Assembly (NCBI GenBank): GCA_014904845.1
Contig: MU119323.1
Location: 1-64,000 of the forward strand
Length of the DNA stretch: 64,000 nt
Direction: 5' to 3'
From: Acephala macrosclerotiorum
Lineage: Eukaryota > Ascomycota > Leotiomycetes > Helotiales > Mollisiaceae
Shown here: piece by piece, positions 51,624-62,317 of the stretch
Layout of the letters: every line of letters starts with the position of its first letter
Position numbering within the stretch: the first letter of the stretch is position 1
Notes under the pieces: generated by a model
What the model was told of the DNA's origin: nothing
The model's database searches: none
Seen by the model: the letters and a program-made list of their open reading frames with translations, nothing else
Translations under genes and position numbers: made by a program

Positions 51624-54060
51624 TTTCGAGCTAAGAGAATGATGGCCGTTTTACTCTGGACAGAATTCAAAATGCTCCATAGAACATGAAAATGAGAATG
51701 ACAATCTGGGAACTCTTATACCTTAGCATCATGTATGCAACACGCAGAAGTATTTCCATATCCCGAACGGGCATTGGAATATCATCTGGTATCGTTCCCG
51801 CTTCCAGGATGTTTGGGAATTGAGCTTCCTTCCAGACGTCCATGCCGGCAACACGGACATTGAAAAACAGCATGGCTCTTCCGCAAGATCCGAAGTACCC
51901 TATTGAAATGCATCTGGCAACGCAGGCTCCTCAGAAGCTTGGTAGAAGCAAATTAGATACTAGTGTATCCCTAGAATCATCATCCCACAGCTATTTTCAT
52001 AATGCACGAGATCTCGGTCACCAGCCGACGGCCGGGTCTCAGGGCCGTTGCCCTGTGATCGATGATTGAGACCCGACACGGCGAACTCTGTTGACTCTTG
52101 TGCTGTACCCAAAACGGTCTACATCTCGTGAAATACTTCAAGAGGACAGGCCCACTCCTGGAACACTTCAGCAGCAAACAGCGGAACGTTCGTGGCTTCG
52201 CAGTCAACTACCGTGAGAACAAAAACTCACCAGCACCAAAGGTCTTGAAGGAAAATCGATTCGCGAAGGGCAATGAAATGCATTGAACTATTAGGTCAAA
52301 TGAACAAATGCAGTCTTTGAAGGTGAGAAGTCTCCTTGTGAAGCGGCTGGAGCGGCGATGATGGTCGAAGTATGGAGACGAGGGTCGTGCTAATGTTCCC
52401 TGATTATGACACCAAAATCATGCTGGGATTAAGACTGTTTGGCTCGAGGTGCATGAAGAGTTGACAATTGCATCGTGTATTGAAGGATACAGGGAGCAGG
52501 TTAAGAGAAAAGTGGAGAAAGGGAGCCTCGGAACAACCTTCTTCCGTGCGAGGAGAAGGAGGTCGCGACGCGTTTCGTCGTGTCATCCCGACCGCCAGCT
52601 ACCTCAGCAATTTCGTTCCGGAGCCGCTATCATTGTTATTCTCCTCTTCTGCTGGCGTTCTGCCACTCATAGACATGGTCTAGGTACCAAATGAGCGGTC
52701 GCTGGTACTGGCAACCTCAAGTCATTTTACCCCTTCCCTCCCTTCATGTCTCACTGGCGTTACTCGAACGACTGCGCAAACTACTGGCGAGCATCAGAGT
52801 GACAGCTCAGCTCTTTATCTCTTCAACCGCAACGGCGACCCCTCAGACCATCATCGTTCGAGATCCCTCCATCCTGCGACGATCTACCTATCAAGTCTTT
52901 TACCAATACCAACCTCGACAGAGCTCAGTATTCCCGAGATGCTGCAGACCTGCTGACGACTTCTCATATTATCGAGAGGCCAAGATCCTTCGAACGTATT
53001 GAGGTCGATCTTTGATTGGGTTGAGAGCCATTGAAAGCAGACCTCTGTTGGGACATATTTTTGGGGACACAAGATCGATGGTCTGATAGGATACCTCTTT
53101 GGTTCTGCCGCAGGCGGAAACCCTCTCTGGCTATCCAATATCTTATGGGAAATGGTCAATTGGCAGGTACGCCTGGAGATGCTCCACAACAGCTGTTCGT
53201 CGATCGAGACTGATAAGTCTGTCGGAGACGAGGAGGCACTCGTTTCGATGTCAAGATTTCCGCAAGCCTACCAGGAATCATACTAGTACTAAGTAGCTCC
53301 TTTGACCTAGGGGCTGGGTGGCAGTTCTGTCCATTCCCGGCGGTTCCGATAGATCCGCATTAGGAAGGACGTGAGTCAGTGATAACAACAGAAGATTGTT
53401 GCACCAGGACCTCTCACGGCCATTTCCTTCTGCGATAATCTTACCAGATTCGTCGAATGGCGAATTCTGACGATCCATGGACAATCCCAAGTTCGAAAGC
53501 GATGACGAAGTATTGGACATTGGTTACGAAGCAACGCTGTGGTGTTGCGATGCAATGCTACAGTATGGCGGAGACAATTCAGATACAATCTTGCGGGCAT
53601 AGTTGTTCCATGCAGCGCGTTGTTGATTGATATGAAAGGATTCACGGGTACTTGGCGGGAGAGTAGGCTATCTAAACCCCTCTTCTCGGCTAGATGTGCG
53701 ACGACGTGGATTGCGATGCGATTCCCATAATTTGCATTTCCTGTATTTGGAATTCTTGGCCAGGCGTAATCACATGGAGTTGATTCGATCAAGATAATGG
53801 AGATGCATGCATACTCAGACACAATGACAATTGCACGATGATGCGATAGGGTTCCCTGCTTATTCACTTGCATGGTCATGCATAGAAGCTTATTAATACT
53901 GCCGCCGTCGTTTTCACCCATCCATTCAGAGCATTTCGAATGCAGCATGACTAATCACTGAAGACCTGGTGGGCCATTCGGAACCTTGCAATTCAGCCGC
54001 TGCCTTGCTCCGCATCTTAGTATTTGAATTGAATTGCTCCACAGCCTCGCGATATGGAAG
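51624..54060. other. 2.4 kb without an intact gene, possible coding relics
   Basis: No frame is supportable as a gene. Some stretches on the plus strand have protein-like flavour but are split by stops and frame shifts. Near 52,990-53,280 one frame reads VLRSIFDWVESH, stop, then TYFWGHKIDGLIGYLFGSAAG, while an overlapping frame reads NGQLAGTPGDAPQQLFVDRD. Near 53,478 a short frame begins MDNPKFESDDEVLDIGYEA and ends after 34 codons. The 190-codon minus-strand frame at 53,376-53,948 looks non-coding. Confidence 0.35.
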
Positions 54061-54069
54061 TATATAAAG
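54061..54069 (+). promoter_or_regulatory. TATA box of the catalase-like gene
   Basis: TATATAAAG lies 97 bp before the ATG at 54,158, a normal distance for a fungal core promoter. It is the only clear TATA box noted in the gene islands. Confidence 0.6.
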
Positions 54070-54157
54070 ACGACATCACAGAGGTTGTCCTAAACATTCT
54101 TGGATATCCCAAACCATATCGCATCTTCCATCACTACGCAAGCTGAGTATCGATATC

Positions 54158-55121
54158 ATGCCTTTCCCGAGCGACGAACAGATTATGAAGACGGCCGCAG
54201 AGCTGGTCGAGCAGCTTCAAGCCATCTTTGGCAAGCATCCCGGCTTCCGTCCAGGTAGGATGTTTAGAAATGATTGAAGGCTTGGCTAACTTCAGTTTAG
54301 CACATGCGAAAGGTGAACTCTACAGTGGAAGCTTCGTCCCTTCAGCAAAGGCCAAGGAATTATCCATTGCACCTCAATTCAACGCTCCAGAGACACCAGT
54401 CCTTGTCAGATTCTCAAATTCCACTGGCATCCCAAACATCCCAGATACCGATCCGAACGCTGATCCTCGCGGTATTGCTATCCGATTTGATCTCGGCGGA
54501 CGTAAGCACACCGATATCATCAGCCACTCAACACCTTTCTTCCCCACTCGCACTGGAGCTGAATTCCTTGAGCTCCTTCAACATATTGCTGCAGGAACTG
54601 TTGGGGACTACCTACCTAGCCATCCAAGAGCACTCGCTTTTGTTCAAGCTCCCAAGCCACCCCCAGTAAGCTTTGCTACGCAGCAGTACTGGGGTGTCAC
54701 AGCTTTTAAGCTCATCGACTCGACTGGCAAGGCTACTTTCATCAGATACCATGTTGTTCCCGAAGCGGGAGTTCAGACCCTAGATGACGAGGTTGTGAAG
54801 GAAAAGGGTGCGAATTACCTCCAAGAGGAGCTGAAGACCCGTCTTGCAGGAGGCCCGATCTCATTCAAGATCCTGGCTCAGATAGCAGAGGATGGTGATG
54901 TGACGGATGATGCCACTGTCCATTGGCCTGAGAGCCGTCCCGTGGTTGAGTTGGGGACTTTCAAGTTGGATGCTATTGTGCCGGATAGTGCGGCGAAGAT
55001 GAAGTACATCATCTTTGATCCTATTCCACGTGTGGATGGTGTGGAGCCGTCAGATGATCCACTTTTAGAGATGCGGGCGGCTTTGTATTTGATTAGTGGA
55101 AAGCAACGAAGAGCGGCATGA
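54158..55121 (+). CDS. Catalase-superfamily haem protein (small, SrpA-like)
   Basis: Exon 1 54,158-54,254 and exon 2 54,301-55,121, across a 46-nt intron (GCTAAC branch, TTTAG acceptor); 305 residues. The start is the ATG of MPFPSDEQIMKTAAELVEQL; the intron join creates the FRPAHAKGELYSGSF motif. Catalase-fold landmarks: the distal His in AHAKG, VLVRFSNSTGIPNIPDTDPN with DPRGIAIRFDL, and the Tyr/Trp-rich YWGVTAFKLID / FIRYHVVPEAG segment. It is well short of a full catalase (about 480+ residues), matching the short catalase-related haem peroxidases of bacteria and fungi. It has no signal peptide or C-terminal SKL, so a cytosolic site is likely. Expected activity is peroxide-dependent oxidation rather than efficient catalase. 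A TATA box precedes it. Intact. Confidence 0.9.
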
Positions 55122-56776
55122 TTGTGTCTTGTTGGCATTGATGGTCTAGAAGTGATGTGCGTGTTGATGTTATTGTATACTTCTGTCAAAATGCAAGTTG
55201 GTTCAACTTGACCGTTTCGACCCTCTGTGACTTCAATTATTTCAATGATTTCATTTCATATGGAATTTCCGCATGTACAATTCCAGTGCATCTGATATGA
55301 GAAGTGGAGAATGTTCATGCTATGCCGCAAAGCAACAAGTCGGATTATCGTAGGGCTGAGTGGTAGCGATGTCGTGCTTCCTTGTCCCAGAAAATTCTGA
55401 GCATCAGCCCGCCAGCTCCGCCGTTCAAGGACCCCATGTGTGACCGATCTTATTGAAAGAAATTTGGTTATGACAACCCTCCAATTCGTTGCTTGTGCCT
55501 TTTGTCAACGCTAATTGGCTGTGGTCGGGGACAATGTACTCGCACTGTGGGGCTCACATGAGAGATTTGCTGATCACTCACAGGGATTGATTGCTAACAG
55601 AGGTACACCACTTCAGGCAGTCAGAATAGAAACCATCTCATCTTTCAAGCTCAATATACACATCATGAGGTGTGGCTTCGGCTTCAGATTAAATCTCACA
55701 ACATAGATAGCATGAGTGTGCCTCGTCTTGTGATGAGACGGAGTGAACATTTAGACGGGCATAAATACAACCTCTACCCCACTCCAGCAAGCTCCATCTT
55801 CTTACATCAACAGTATCCATTCCAAGTTTTACTCATCACAGCTTTTGGAGTTGAGGATTGAGCAGGGCAAGGAAGCTTTCGAAGAGTTTTTGGAGCAGGA
55901 GTTGGAGAAGGCTACGTTTGTATTTCCTTAGTATATAGTGCGTCGCATACAGGGGCGATGATTACCAATTCCTCAAATGCACTTGAGCCAACATTGAAGC
56001 CAGATGGTGGACGTCAGAAAGTGATGATTTGTCTTGCTCTAGTCCTGTTGTAGACTTTAGAAAGGGGTATGGATTGTAGGGGAAGGGGGTTAAGCGAGAA
56101 CTTGCCGATGCTTCGTGTTTGCTGGGACATCTCTGGAGCCGCAGCTGATAATCTAACATAAATATTATCAATCACCCCTTGAAGGCTCTCAGTCCTTCTA
56201 AGTACCAAGTCCTCTAAGGGGAAAGGCCGTTAGTGATTCATGAGGTACCCCGCATTTCACGTGATTCAGCCCCTCCGCTTCGACAGGAGGTCGAGCAGCC
56301 GCTACACCGCTCTAGGAAAATCTCAATTGCTGCTGCATATTCGACTTAGCTACTTGAAGTTCTAAGGAGTCTGTACCTACATTTTCTCGACTTGTCGGTC
56401 GCCTCTTTGAGGCTCTTTGGTCTGTTCCACGCCAGAGGTGACTTTCCATCTGAGCTATGGAATTTGATTGGTCAATGTCTTTCCTAACATTAACGATTAT
56501 GGTTTTCAATCAAGCCGCGAGGACGAAAGTTCGTCCGTTGAGTTGAACCACTTTGAAAATAATTACAAATGCGATTTTGCAAGACCGAATGAGGTATATT
56601 CCATGGACGATCCATGGAATCCAATGACTTTGTGTAACGTGATTCGGCGTTCGGTCTTCAAGTTCGCGGGTACATCAACACGACAATACATTTTGGGCAT
56701 TGCTCAGATAATTTTATCAATTCGTAGTTTATCCCTTTGCCTTTTAACCCTCTTCAGATTGAAGCTACAGAAAATC
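55122..56776. other. Intergenic with one possible gene fragment
   Basis: Most of this stretch shows nothing. On the plus strand 55,755-55,931 is open for 58 codons with a charged helical ending (SKFYSSQLLELRIEQGKEAF then EEFLEQELEKATFVFP) that looks like the C terminus of a real protein, yet it has no Met and no acceptor-supported upstream exon. I list it as a relic. The right third holds the promoter of the SDR gene. Confidence 0.35.
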
Positions 56777-57504
56777 ATGCCTTCTTACGTCGTAACAGGA
56801 GCCTCGCGAGGTCTTGGTGTAAGTCCTTGAAGTCCTTCAAATTCCAGACATTCATAAAGCTCTCACTAACACTCTTTTAATCTCACAGCTCGGCTTCATA
56901 CAAGCCCTCTCCTCCAGCCAAGAGAATCAAGCCTTCGCCGTAATTCGTGACCCAACCACCGCACCCACGCTCTACTCCCTCGCCAAAACCAACCCAAATA
57001 TCCACATCATAGTCGCAGAAGTCTTTAAGCCAGAGGACATGGATCAAGCTGCTGAAGAATTTGAGAAAGTGACGGGAGGAAAGCTAGATATATTGATTAA
57101 TAATGTCGGTGGCGGAACCAACAGCGACATGCCTGGAGACTAGTTCGTCCCCGACTTCATCTCCATCCTCTCCCGCTTTCTCCTTCTTCACCAAACGTCC
57201 CAGAGCTAACGAAATACCTAGCATCGGCAAAGCATCAGAGCTCAGATCCGCAATGCTAGAAAGTATAGACATCAACCTCTTCGCCTCCCTCTACACCACC
57301 AACGCCTTCCTACCCCTCATCCGCGCCGGCTCCCTCAAAAAAGTAATCTGCATCTCAACCGGAATGGCGGATCTTGATTTGGTGCTGAAGACCGAGATCC
57401 CGTTTGTAGCGAGTTATGCGATGAGTAAATGTGCGTTGAATGCGATGGTTGCGAAGTATGCGGTGTGGTTTAAGCTAGAGGGGATTATGTTCTTAGCGTT
57501 GAGT

Positions 57505-57512
57505 CCTGGTTG
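57505..57512 (+). repeat. Left 8-bp target-site duplication
   Basis: cctggttg, identical to 57,962-57,969 on the other side of the element. It encodes Pro-Gly-Trp of the SDR frame when the element is absent. Confidence 0.85.
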
Positions 57513-57961
57513 CCAGGCTCGGCTTTAATACTTAAAGCATCGATACAGAATCGATTCTTACTAGTATTAATCCGGTATCGCGAGAAATCGGTATTATTAA
57601 TACCGATATCGATTTTACTTCTTATTTAGCACTTTTTTTAATTAATTTTTTTTATTTATTATTTTATATAAATCTTTTTATATATTATAAATAATTATTA
57701 AATAAATTATTTTATTATTTTATTATTTTAATTTTAAAGTAAAAATATTAATAATTTAAATTTTTGTCTCGTATTTATCCCGTATTTGCAAAAGTTGACA
57801 TTAGTCCTTATGCCGGACATGCAATAAAGTCCGAAACCCGTTCTCGCTAAAAGGCCCAATACTTACTTAAAAATCGATACTAGTATCGATAGTATCGATT
57901 CTTTGCGATTCTGGCATCGATTCTTACTAATAATACGATTCCGGTATTATAGCCGAGCCTG
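57513..57961. mobile_element. 449-bp hAT-like MITE
   Basis: Inverted ends CAGGCTCGGCTTTAATAC (from 57,514) and, read on the minus strand, CAGGCTCGGCTATAATAC (from 57,961) match at 17 of 18 positions. Both flanks carry the 8-bp duplication cctggttg (57,505-57,512 and 57,962-57,969), the size made by hAT transposases. The interior has no coding capacity. It is AT-rich in the middle (57,630-57,760) and carries repeated subterminal atcgat / gaatcgat motifs, including near-copies of atcgattcttactagtat at about 57,552 and 57,917. One extra C precedes the left inverted repeat. Confidence 0.85.
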
Positions 57962-57969
57962 CCTGGTTG
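57962..57969 (+). repeat. Right 8-bp target-site duplication
   Basis: Perfect second copy of cctggttg. The SDR frame resumes here with WVATRSG. Confidence 0.85.
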
Positions 57970-58255
57970 GGTTGCTACTCGTTCTGGTGAGTTTTAAATC
58001 CCTGTTATTGATGGCGATGAGAAAGATGGTGTGGATAAGACGATGGGACGGAATAGGGTTGATGAGAAAATAGGTCCCGAGGCAGAAATGGGCGTGAAGA
58101 TTTGGCTCCCCGCTTTCAAGAAAGGCTATCCCGAGTTGAAGGGGCAGATTTCGGTTGGGGATTCGGTTAGAATGCAGCTGGAGACTACTGAAAAGTTAAC
58201 ATTGGAACAAAGTGGGCAATTTCTGTCTCATCATGGCGACAAGCATCGGATTTGA

Positions 58256-58620
58256 TATTCTGGGACTTGCCGAATGGAAGGAGGACAACCAATTGGTTTG
58301 GTGAGCCGCATTTTTACCATCGGTCGCCACCTCGCCAATATAGATGATGATTGGAATTAAACATCCTAAAAGAGGGCAGAGAATCAAGTCAACTTCGTTA
58401 GACTACTAGATTACCGCTTCCCAACCTCTTTCACAGTGGCTCAGTGGCCGCAAGCAAGTTCTGCTACCCTTCGTTGCCTCACTGCTGCCAAAACATCGTG
58501 TCGATTATTTACCCTCGTAATATCTTCCAGATTTCGAGGAGTCCTCCTACGCACCATGGTATCGATGGGACAATTTTCAGCAGTCGCTATTTTGATTCCT
58601 TCCACCTCATACTCCAGATT
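58256..58620. other. Spacer between convergent SDR and OPT genes
   Basis: Contains the 3' regions of both genes. No further gene, RNA or repeat seen. Confidence 0.5.
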
Positions 58621-61142
58621 TTACTCCAAAGCGAAGGACCTCTCGATGCTGTCAGCATTGTTGCCCCACCAATTAGCCATAACAGTGCCTGTGGTTCCAA
58701 GGAATAGGAAAATGAACAAGAGATTCACATTGAACCCGGTATCCAATGCCGCACCACTGATGTAAGCCCACTTATTCCAGAACTTGTGTCTATATCGATA
58801 GAGATAGAAGTTGAAGAAAGTCTCAATGAGTATTGCCGTGAAAGGACCTGTGCTCAGATTACCATAGAAGGTAGCTGCACTCGTGAAGAAGATAGTCGTG
58901 TTCCAAAGATCAAAACGAACTTTGGAGAATTTCTTGTGTAGGAGCCAAATGATGAGGGGCGCCATTCCTCCAGCTAGGAATCCATACAGGACTGGTTTGA
59001 AGGAGGATGCGAAGAGCTTTTGGGTCCGACTAAAGCGTACTGGATGCCAGCGGTGTTGTAACTTTTGAAGTCTTGACCTGTCCATTGACCTGATGGATCC
59101 ACGATTTTACCGCTGACGTAGTCAAATTTGGAGAAAATGACTGCGCGCATCACACCATAGTTGACTGGGAGGGTAATAATGCTGGCGAGAATCTGCATTC
59201 CCATCACATCCCGAGGGGGTAGATGGAGATAATGACCGATCTACCGCATTAAGTCAGCTAAAGTACCTGTTTTCAGTTTGCTTTGCTCACTTTCTGGTCC
59301 TCAAGCACGACACGAGCATCATACCACACGTTTCCGGAGATGATGCGGCACGCAAGCTGACCAAGCGGGTGTCGAGATGGCCCTTTCGCTTCAATCATGT
59401 CTTCACACAGAAGTGTCAGCTCAATTTCTTGCTCATCATTGCATTATAGAGTTACTTACATCCATAAATTAGCTCGTTGAAAAAGCCCACTTTGATTGAG
59501 TACCCAGAGACGGCATAAACAAGACTCATTGGCAACATCGCCGCACCACCGAAGCCCAGGGCCATGAAATAGGTCCAAGTGGGCATCCAAACCTTCTTCA
59601 AAGCGACAATCACCAAGAGCATGATGATCGGAACCAAAGTCAAGGCGACCCATTCCCTTTCCGAGTGTCAATTGCCATATTAGGAACGGAGAATCAAAGC
59701 TCACCACAGGGTCATCCCTGGATATTGTTGAATTAGACGGCTTGTGGTATTAGCTCAACAGTCTCGAGGGGGGTGATAATAAGGGATGCCTCAGGCGGTC
59801 CTTGTGGAAGTGGCCTTCCGCTTTCCTTGCCTTCCAGATCTTCAAGATCTTGGGTCCCAAAAACAAGCCGCACTAAACGAACGAAGAGATGTAGGAGGCG
59901 TACCACTAAAGGCACCCATCATCATCACGTCGGTGGTAAGGTCTATCATTCAGCTTACCATGAAGATCTCCCACGTATACTGGGCACCGGAATAAGCGAG
60001 ACCAACTTCTTCATACCTCGTCTCATTGACGTGCTGAATGCCATTCAAGTCTATGTATACTAAGAATTGTTAGCAATGTACTCTAAATGGGAAGCAGACT
60101 TACTGAGATACGTGAATGGATATAATAATCCGTTCTTTTGAAACACTCCATTCGACATGATGTTATAAGTCGGAGATCCCCATAGATTCCCAAATTTGGC
60201 TATCGGGATGAGAATTCAAGTCTGTGCGATCATTAGCACGACTCTCTGTTGGAAGATCGCAAGGCCCAAGGCTCACCGTGATGACAAACCCGACGAAGAC
60301 CGTGACTTGGACGCTGTAGGGATACGTGATGACTGTTGAGGTGATGTTTGACCAGTCAAGCGTAATGTTCAGCAATCCAATCCCTCCTCGACCGGCTCCC
60401 AGGAAGTTCACTGTATGATTTCGACTTGCGAACCAATAGAGAGGCGCGAGTGAGGCAACGAATGGGAAGAGATATTCAGGTAAGAATTGCCAAAGGAAGG
60501 CCTCAAGTGAAATGAGTTAGAAGACTTGTGAGCCTCAGATCAATTGGTATGCCGTGTGAAAGAGGGTAAGACCACCTTCATTCTCTTAGCTTCCCTTTTC
60601 ACGTGCAGTTCGGACTTCCCTTGCATAGCTCTGTACAGAGTGACTTGCTGTAATGAGAGTGGAAAGATGAACTCAGGGTCATCGATTAGTATTTTGCGAA
60701 CTTAGATTATGTTAGCAAAGTAACATGTGGGAGTGCGGGACCGAAGATACCCATCGCGGCAAAAGAGAAGCCGAATAGAGAAGCGCCCTATTCATACCGT
60801 GAATATTCTGGAGGCAAGTGCGAATGATAAGACATTACCCAGCCAAAGAACAATGCAACTGCAGGGTTCATGGTGATGCCGTAGTATAATGCGGCGTTTG
60901 TGGGTAAGTAAGCTGATACATGTCAGAGCGTCTCCCTACAAAAGCATGCTCCGGACTTTTATGCAAAAAAACAGGAAGAGCACAGACTTCCAACAACCTC
61001 TTCTTATTGGACTGTCCGTTTTGCGACTGGGTTTGCTAAGGAATGGGCGCTAGGGGTACAGGTGAGCCGCAATGAGTCTACTTTCATTTTCAAAGGCTCT
61101 TCTTCTCGGCTTTCCTGTGTGCTTGTGCACTTGCTTACTTGA

Positions 61143-61221
<79 letters not shown>

Positions 61222-61222
61222 C
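61143..61222. repeat. (CTGC)20 tetranucleotide microsatellite
   Basis: Twenty perfect copies of CTGC in 80 bp, inside OPT intron 2. It opens long shadow frames (GRQA repeats on the minus strand) that are not genes. Confidence 0.95.
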
Positions 61223-61249
61223 ACCCATTATGCCTGCATGCAAAGACTT

Positions 61250-61640
61250 GCCCTAACCAAACTTTTGATTTTAAAATGATTCCCCTTATTCTCGTCTTTT
61301 TAACGTTGATATTTAAAAAAAAAAAAAATAGAGTTGAAAACACGTCCAAAGCACGTCTAGCAACTTTTTTTTTGAACGGCCCGAAGCATTCCGAAAGACA
61401 AGGGCCTTTACAAGTGCTCGGAATTTCCTCGGGTAACTTCAACCCTTGATTTTAACCCTTATAAGTGTTTTAGAATCTTTTCAAGTAGATTTAATTCTTG
61501 ATTTTAACCCCTATAAAGCATACGGAAACTTATTCACCCCCTTCACGTAGTCTCAAAGCCTTATAAATATCATAAAACCCTTGTAAAGAATTTATAAATG
61601 TCATGAAACCCTTATAAAAACTTAAAGTAGATATTCTCAA
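61250..61640. repeat. Probable inserted sequence with degenerate repeats in OPT intron 2
   Basis: Repeated words ttgattttaaccc(t/c)(t/c)ataa, cataaaacccttgtaaa and catgaaacccttataaa occur between about 61,440 and 61,620, with an earlier ttgattttaaa at 61,265. Other introns of this gene are 44-74 nt, so some 750 bp were added here. No inverted ends or target duplication could be found by eye. Confidence 0.45.
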
Positions 61641-62317
61641 GCTCTGTGGTTAGCCCTTCAAGAGTCCGGAATGAAAGTCCAGAGCGTTGCTTTCGTAGGG
61701 GTCTTCTAAATCTGCTGCAGGGTACTCACTCGCCCATTGACCCTGACTCCCAGCATTTGCAGCAATCCCGATGATCGCATGTTCTTTGATAGAGAATGGT
61801 CCAGGATTGAGAGAGAATGAGAATCTTCCAAGAGGTACAGTATAATCTGGCAATACACGTGCAAGCAGCCGACCTAGTGGGGCTGAAGCGAGGATGACGA
61901 AGAAGACTGGGAAAGGCGCATAAGTCGTTCGAAAGCTACCATCATGTGATCGGCATCTATTTAAAAATGGCAGAGGAATGGGACTCACTATGATAACTGG
62001 GAGACTGTGCTTCCAATGGTACAGAAAATTGCTGAGAGGAGCAGCGATCGGAAAGTGATGATAAGTAGAGTCGGGTCATCCTCAAATCCAACAACCTCCC
62101 GAATGATTTCAAGTATATTGACGAACTCTTCAGAATTGAAGTCGTATTGAGGTTCATCGCGTGAGCTTTCGTCACTTGCGTTTGTCGGATCTACTTTTAA
62201 ATCGAACAAAATCTTTCCCTCGGGTTCAAAAGCCGGGTCGTCCGCGATGTATGGATCTGCATACTTCGAGATTGCTGGAGCCTCTGACAGGGCCTCTCTC
62301 TCAGGATCACGCGACAT

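Larger units (their letters stand above)
56777..58255 (+). pseudogene. Short-chain dehydrogenase/reductase gene split by a transposable element
   Basis: Exons 56,777-56,818, 56,889-57,142 and 57,222-57,512, then a 449-bp element, then 57,970-58,255. Removing the element and one 8-bp target copy restores a continuous 291-codon frame except for a TAA at 57,995-57,997. The GT-AG introns are 70 and 79 nt; the second has GCTAAC before its acceptor and a GTTCGT donor. Classical SDR motifs are clear: cofactor loop TGASRGLG-LG split by intron 1, LDILINNVGG, the substrate region SIDINLFASLYTTNAFLPLI, catalytic Ser in ICISTGMADL, and YAMSKCALN (YxxxK). The C-terminal part reads AFKKGYPELKG, SVRMQLETTEKLTLEQSGQF and LSHHGDK. 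Unspliced of the element, the protein ends CQARL at 57,528, losing the C terminus. Fungal members reduce or oxidise small carbonyl compounds with NAD(P)H; the substrate is unknown. Confidence 0.9.
58621..62317 (-). pseudogene. OPT-family oligopeptide transporter, three lesions
   Basis: Thirteen exons can be followed from ATG 62,317 to TAA 58,621: 62,317-61,989, 61,935-61,730, 60,912-60,839, 60,787-60,751, 60,700-60,576, 60,501-60,277, 60,221-60,104, 60,059-59,959, 59,905-59,790, 59,740-59,705, 59,656-59,460, 59,400-59,291 and 59,240-58,621. They add up to 2,294 nt, one base short of 765 codons, the normal OPT size. Motifs: DDPTLLIITFRSLLLSAIF, RFSFSLNPGPFSIKEHAIIG, IAANAGSQGQWA, NAALYYGITMNPAVALFFGW, FGNLWGSPTYNIMSN, WEIFM-WYASY, and the C-terminal ANWWGNNADSIERSFAL. 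Lesions: TGA at 60,216-60,218, TAG at 59,873-59,875 (family Trp position in SSFVWxGLF), and a one-base deletion in an A run near 59,016-59,021. Intron 2 is 817 nt. The intron after HKDRL starts GC. The family imports peptides or siderophore-like compounds with protons at the plasma membrane. Confidence 0.85.

Noticed and set aside
53376..53948. 190-codon minus-strand frame
   Set aside because: No domain, poor composition and overlaps other equally unconvincing frames.
57103..57142. TAG after MPGD in the SDR gene as a nonsense mutation
   Set aside because: A 79-nt intron with GCTAAC branch point starts inside this codon and splicing converts it to TAC (Tyr).
61004..61449. Long frames with GRQA or ACLP repeats
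   Set aside because: Created by the (CTGC)20 microsatellite lying in OPT intron 2.
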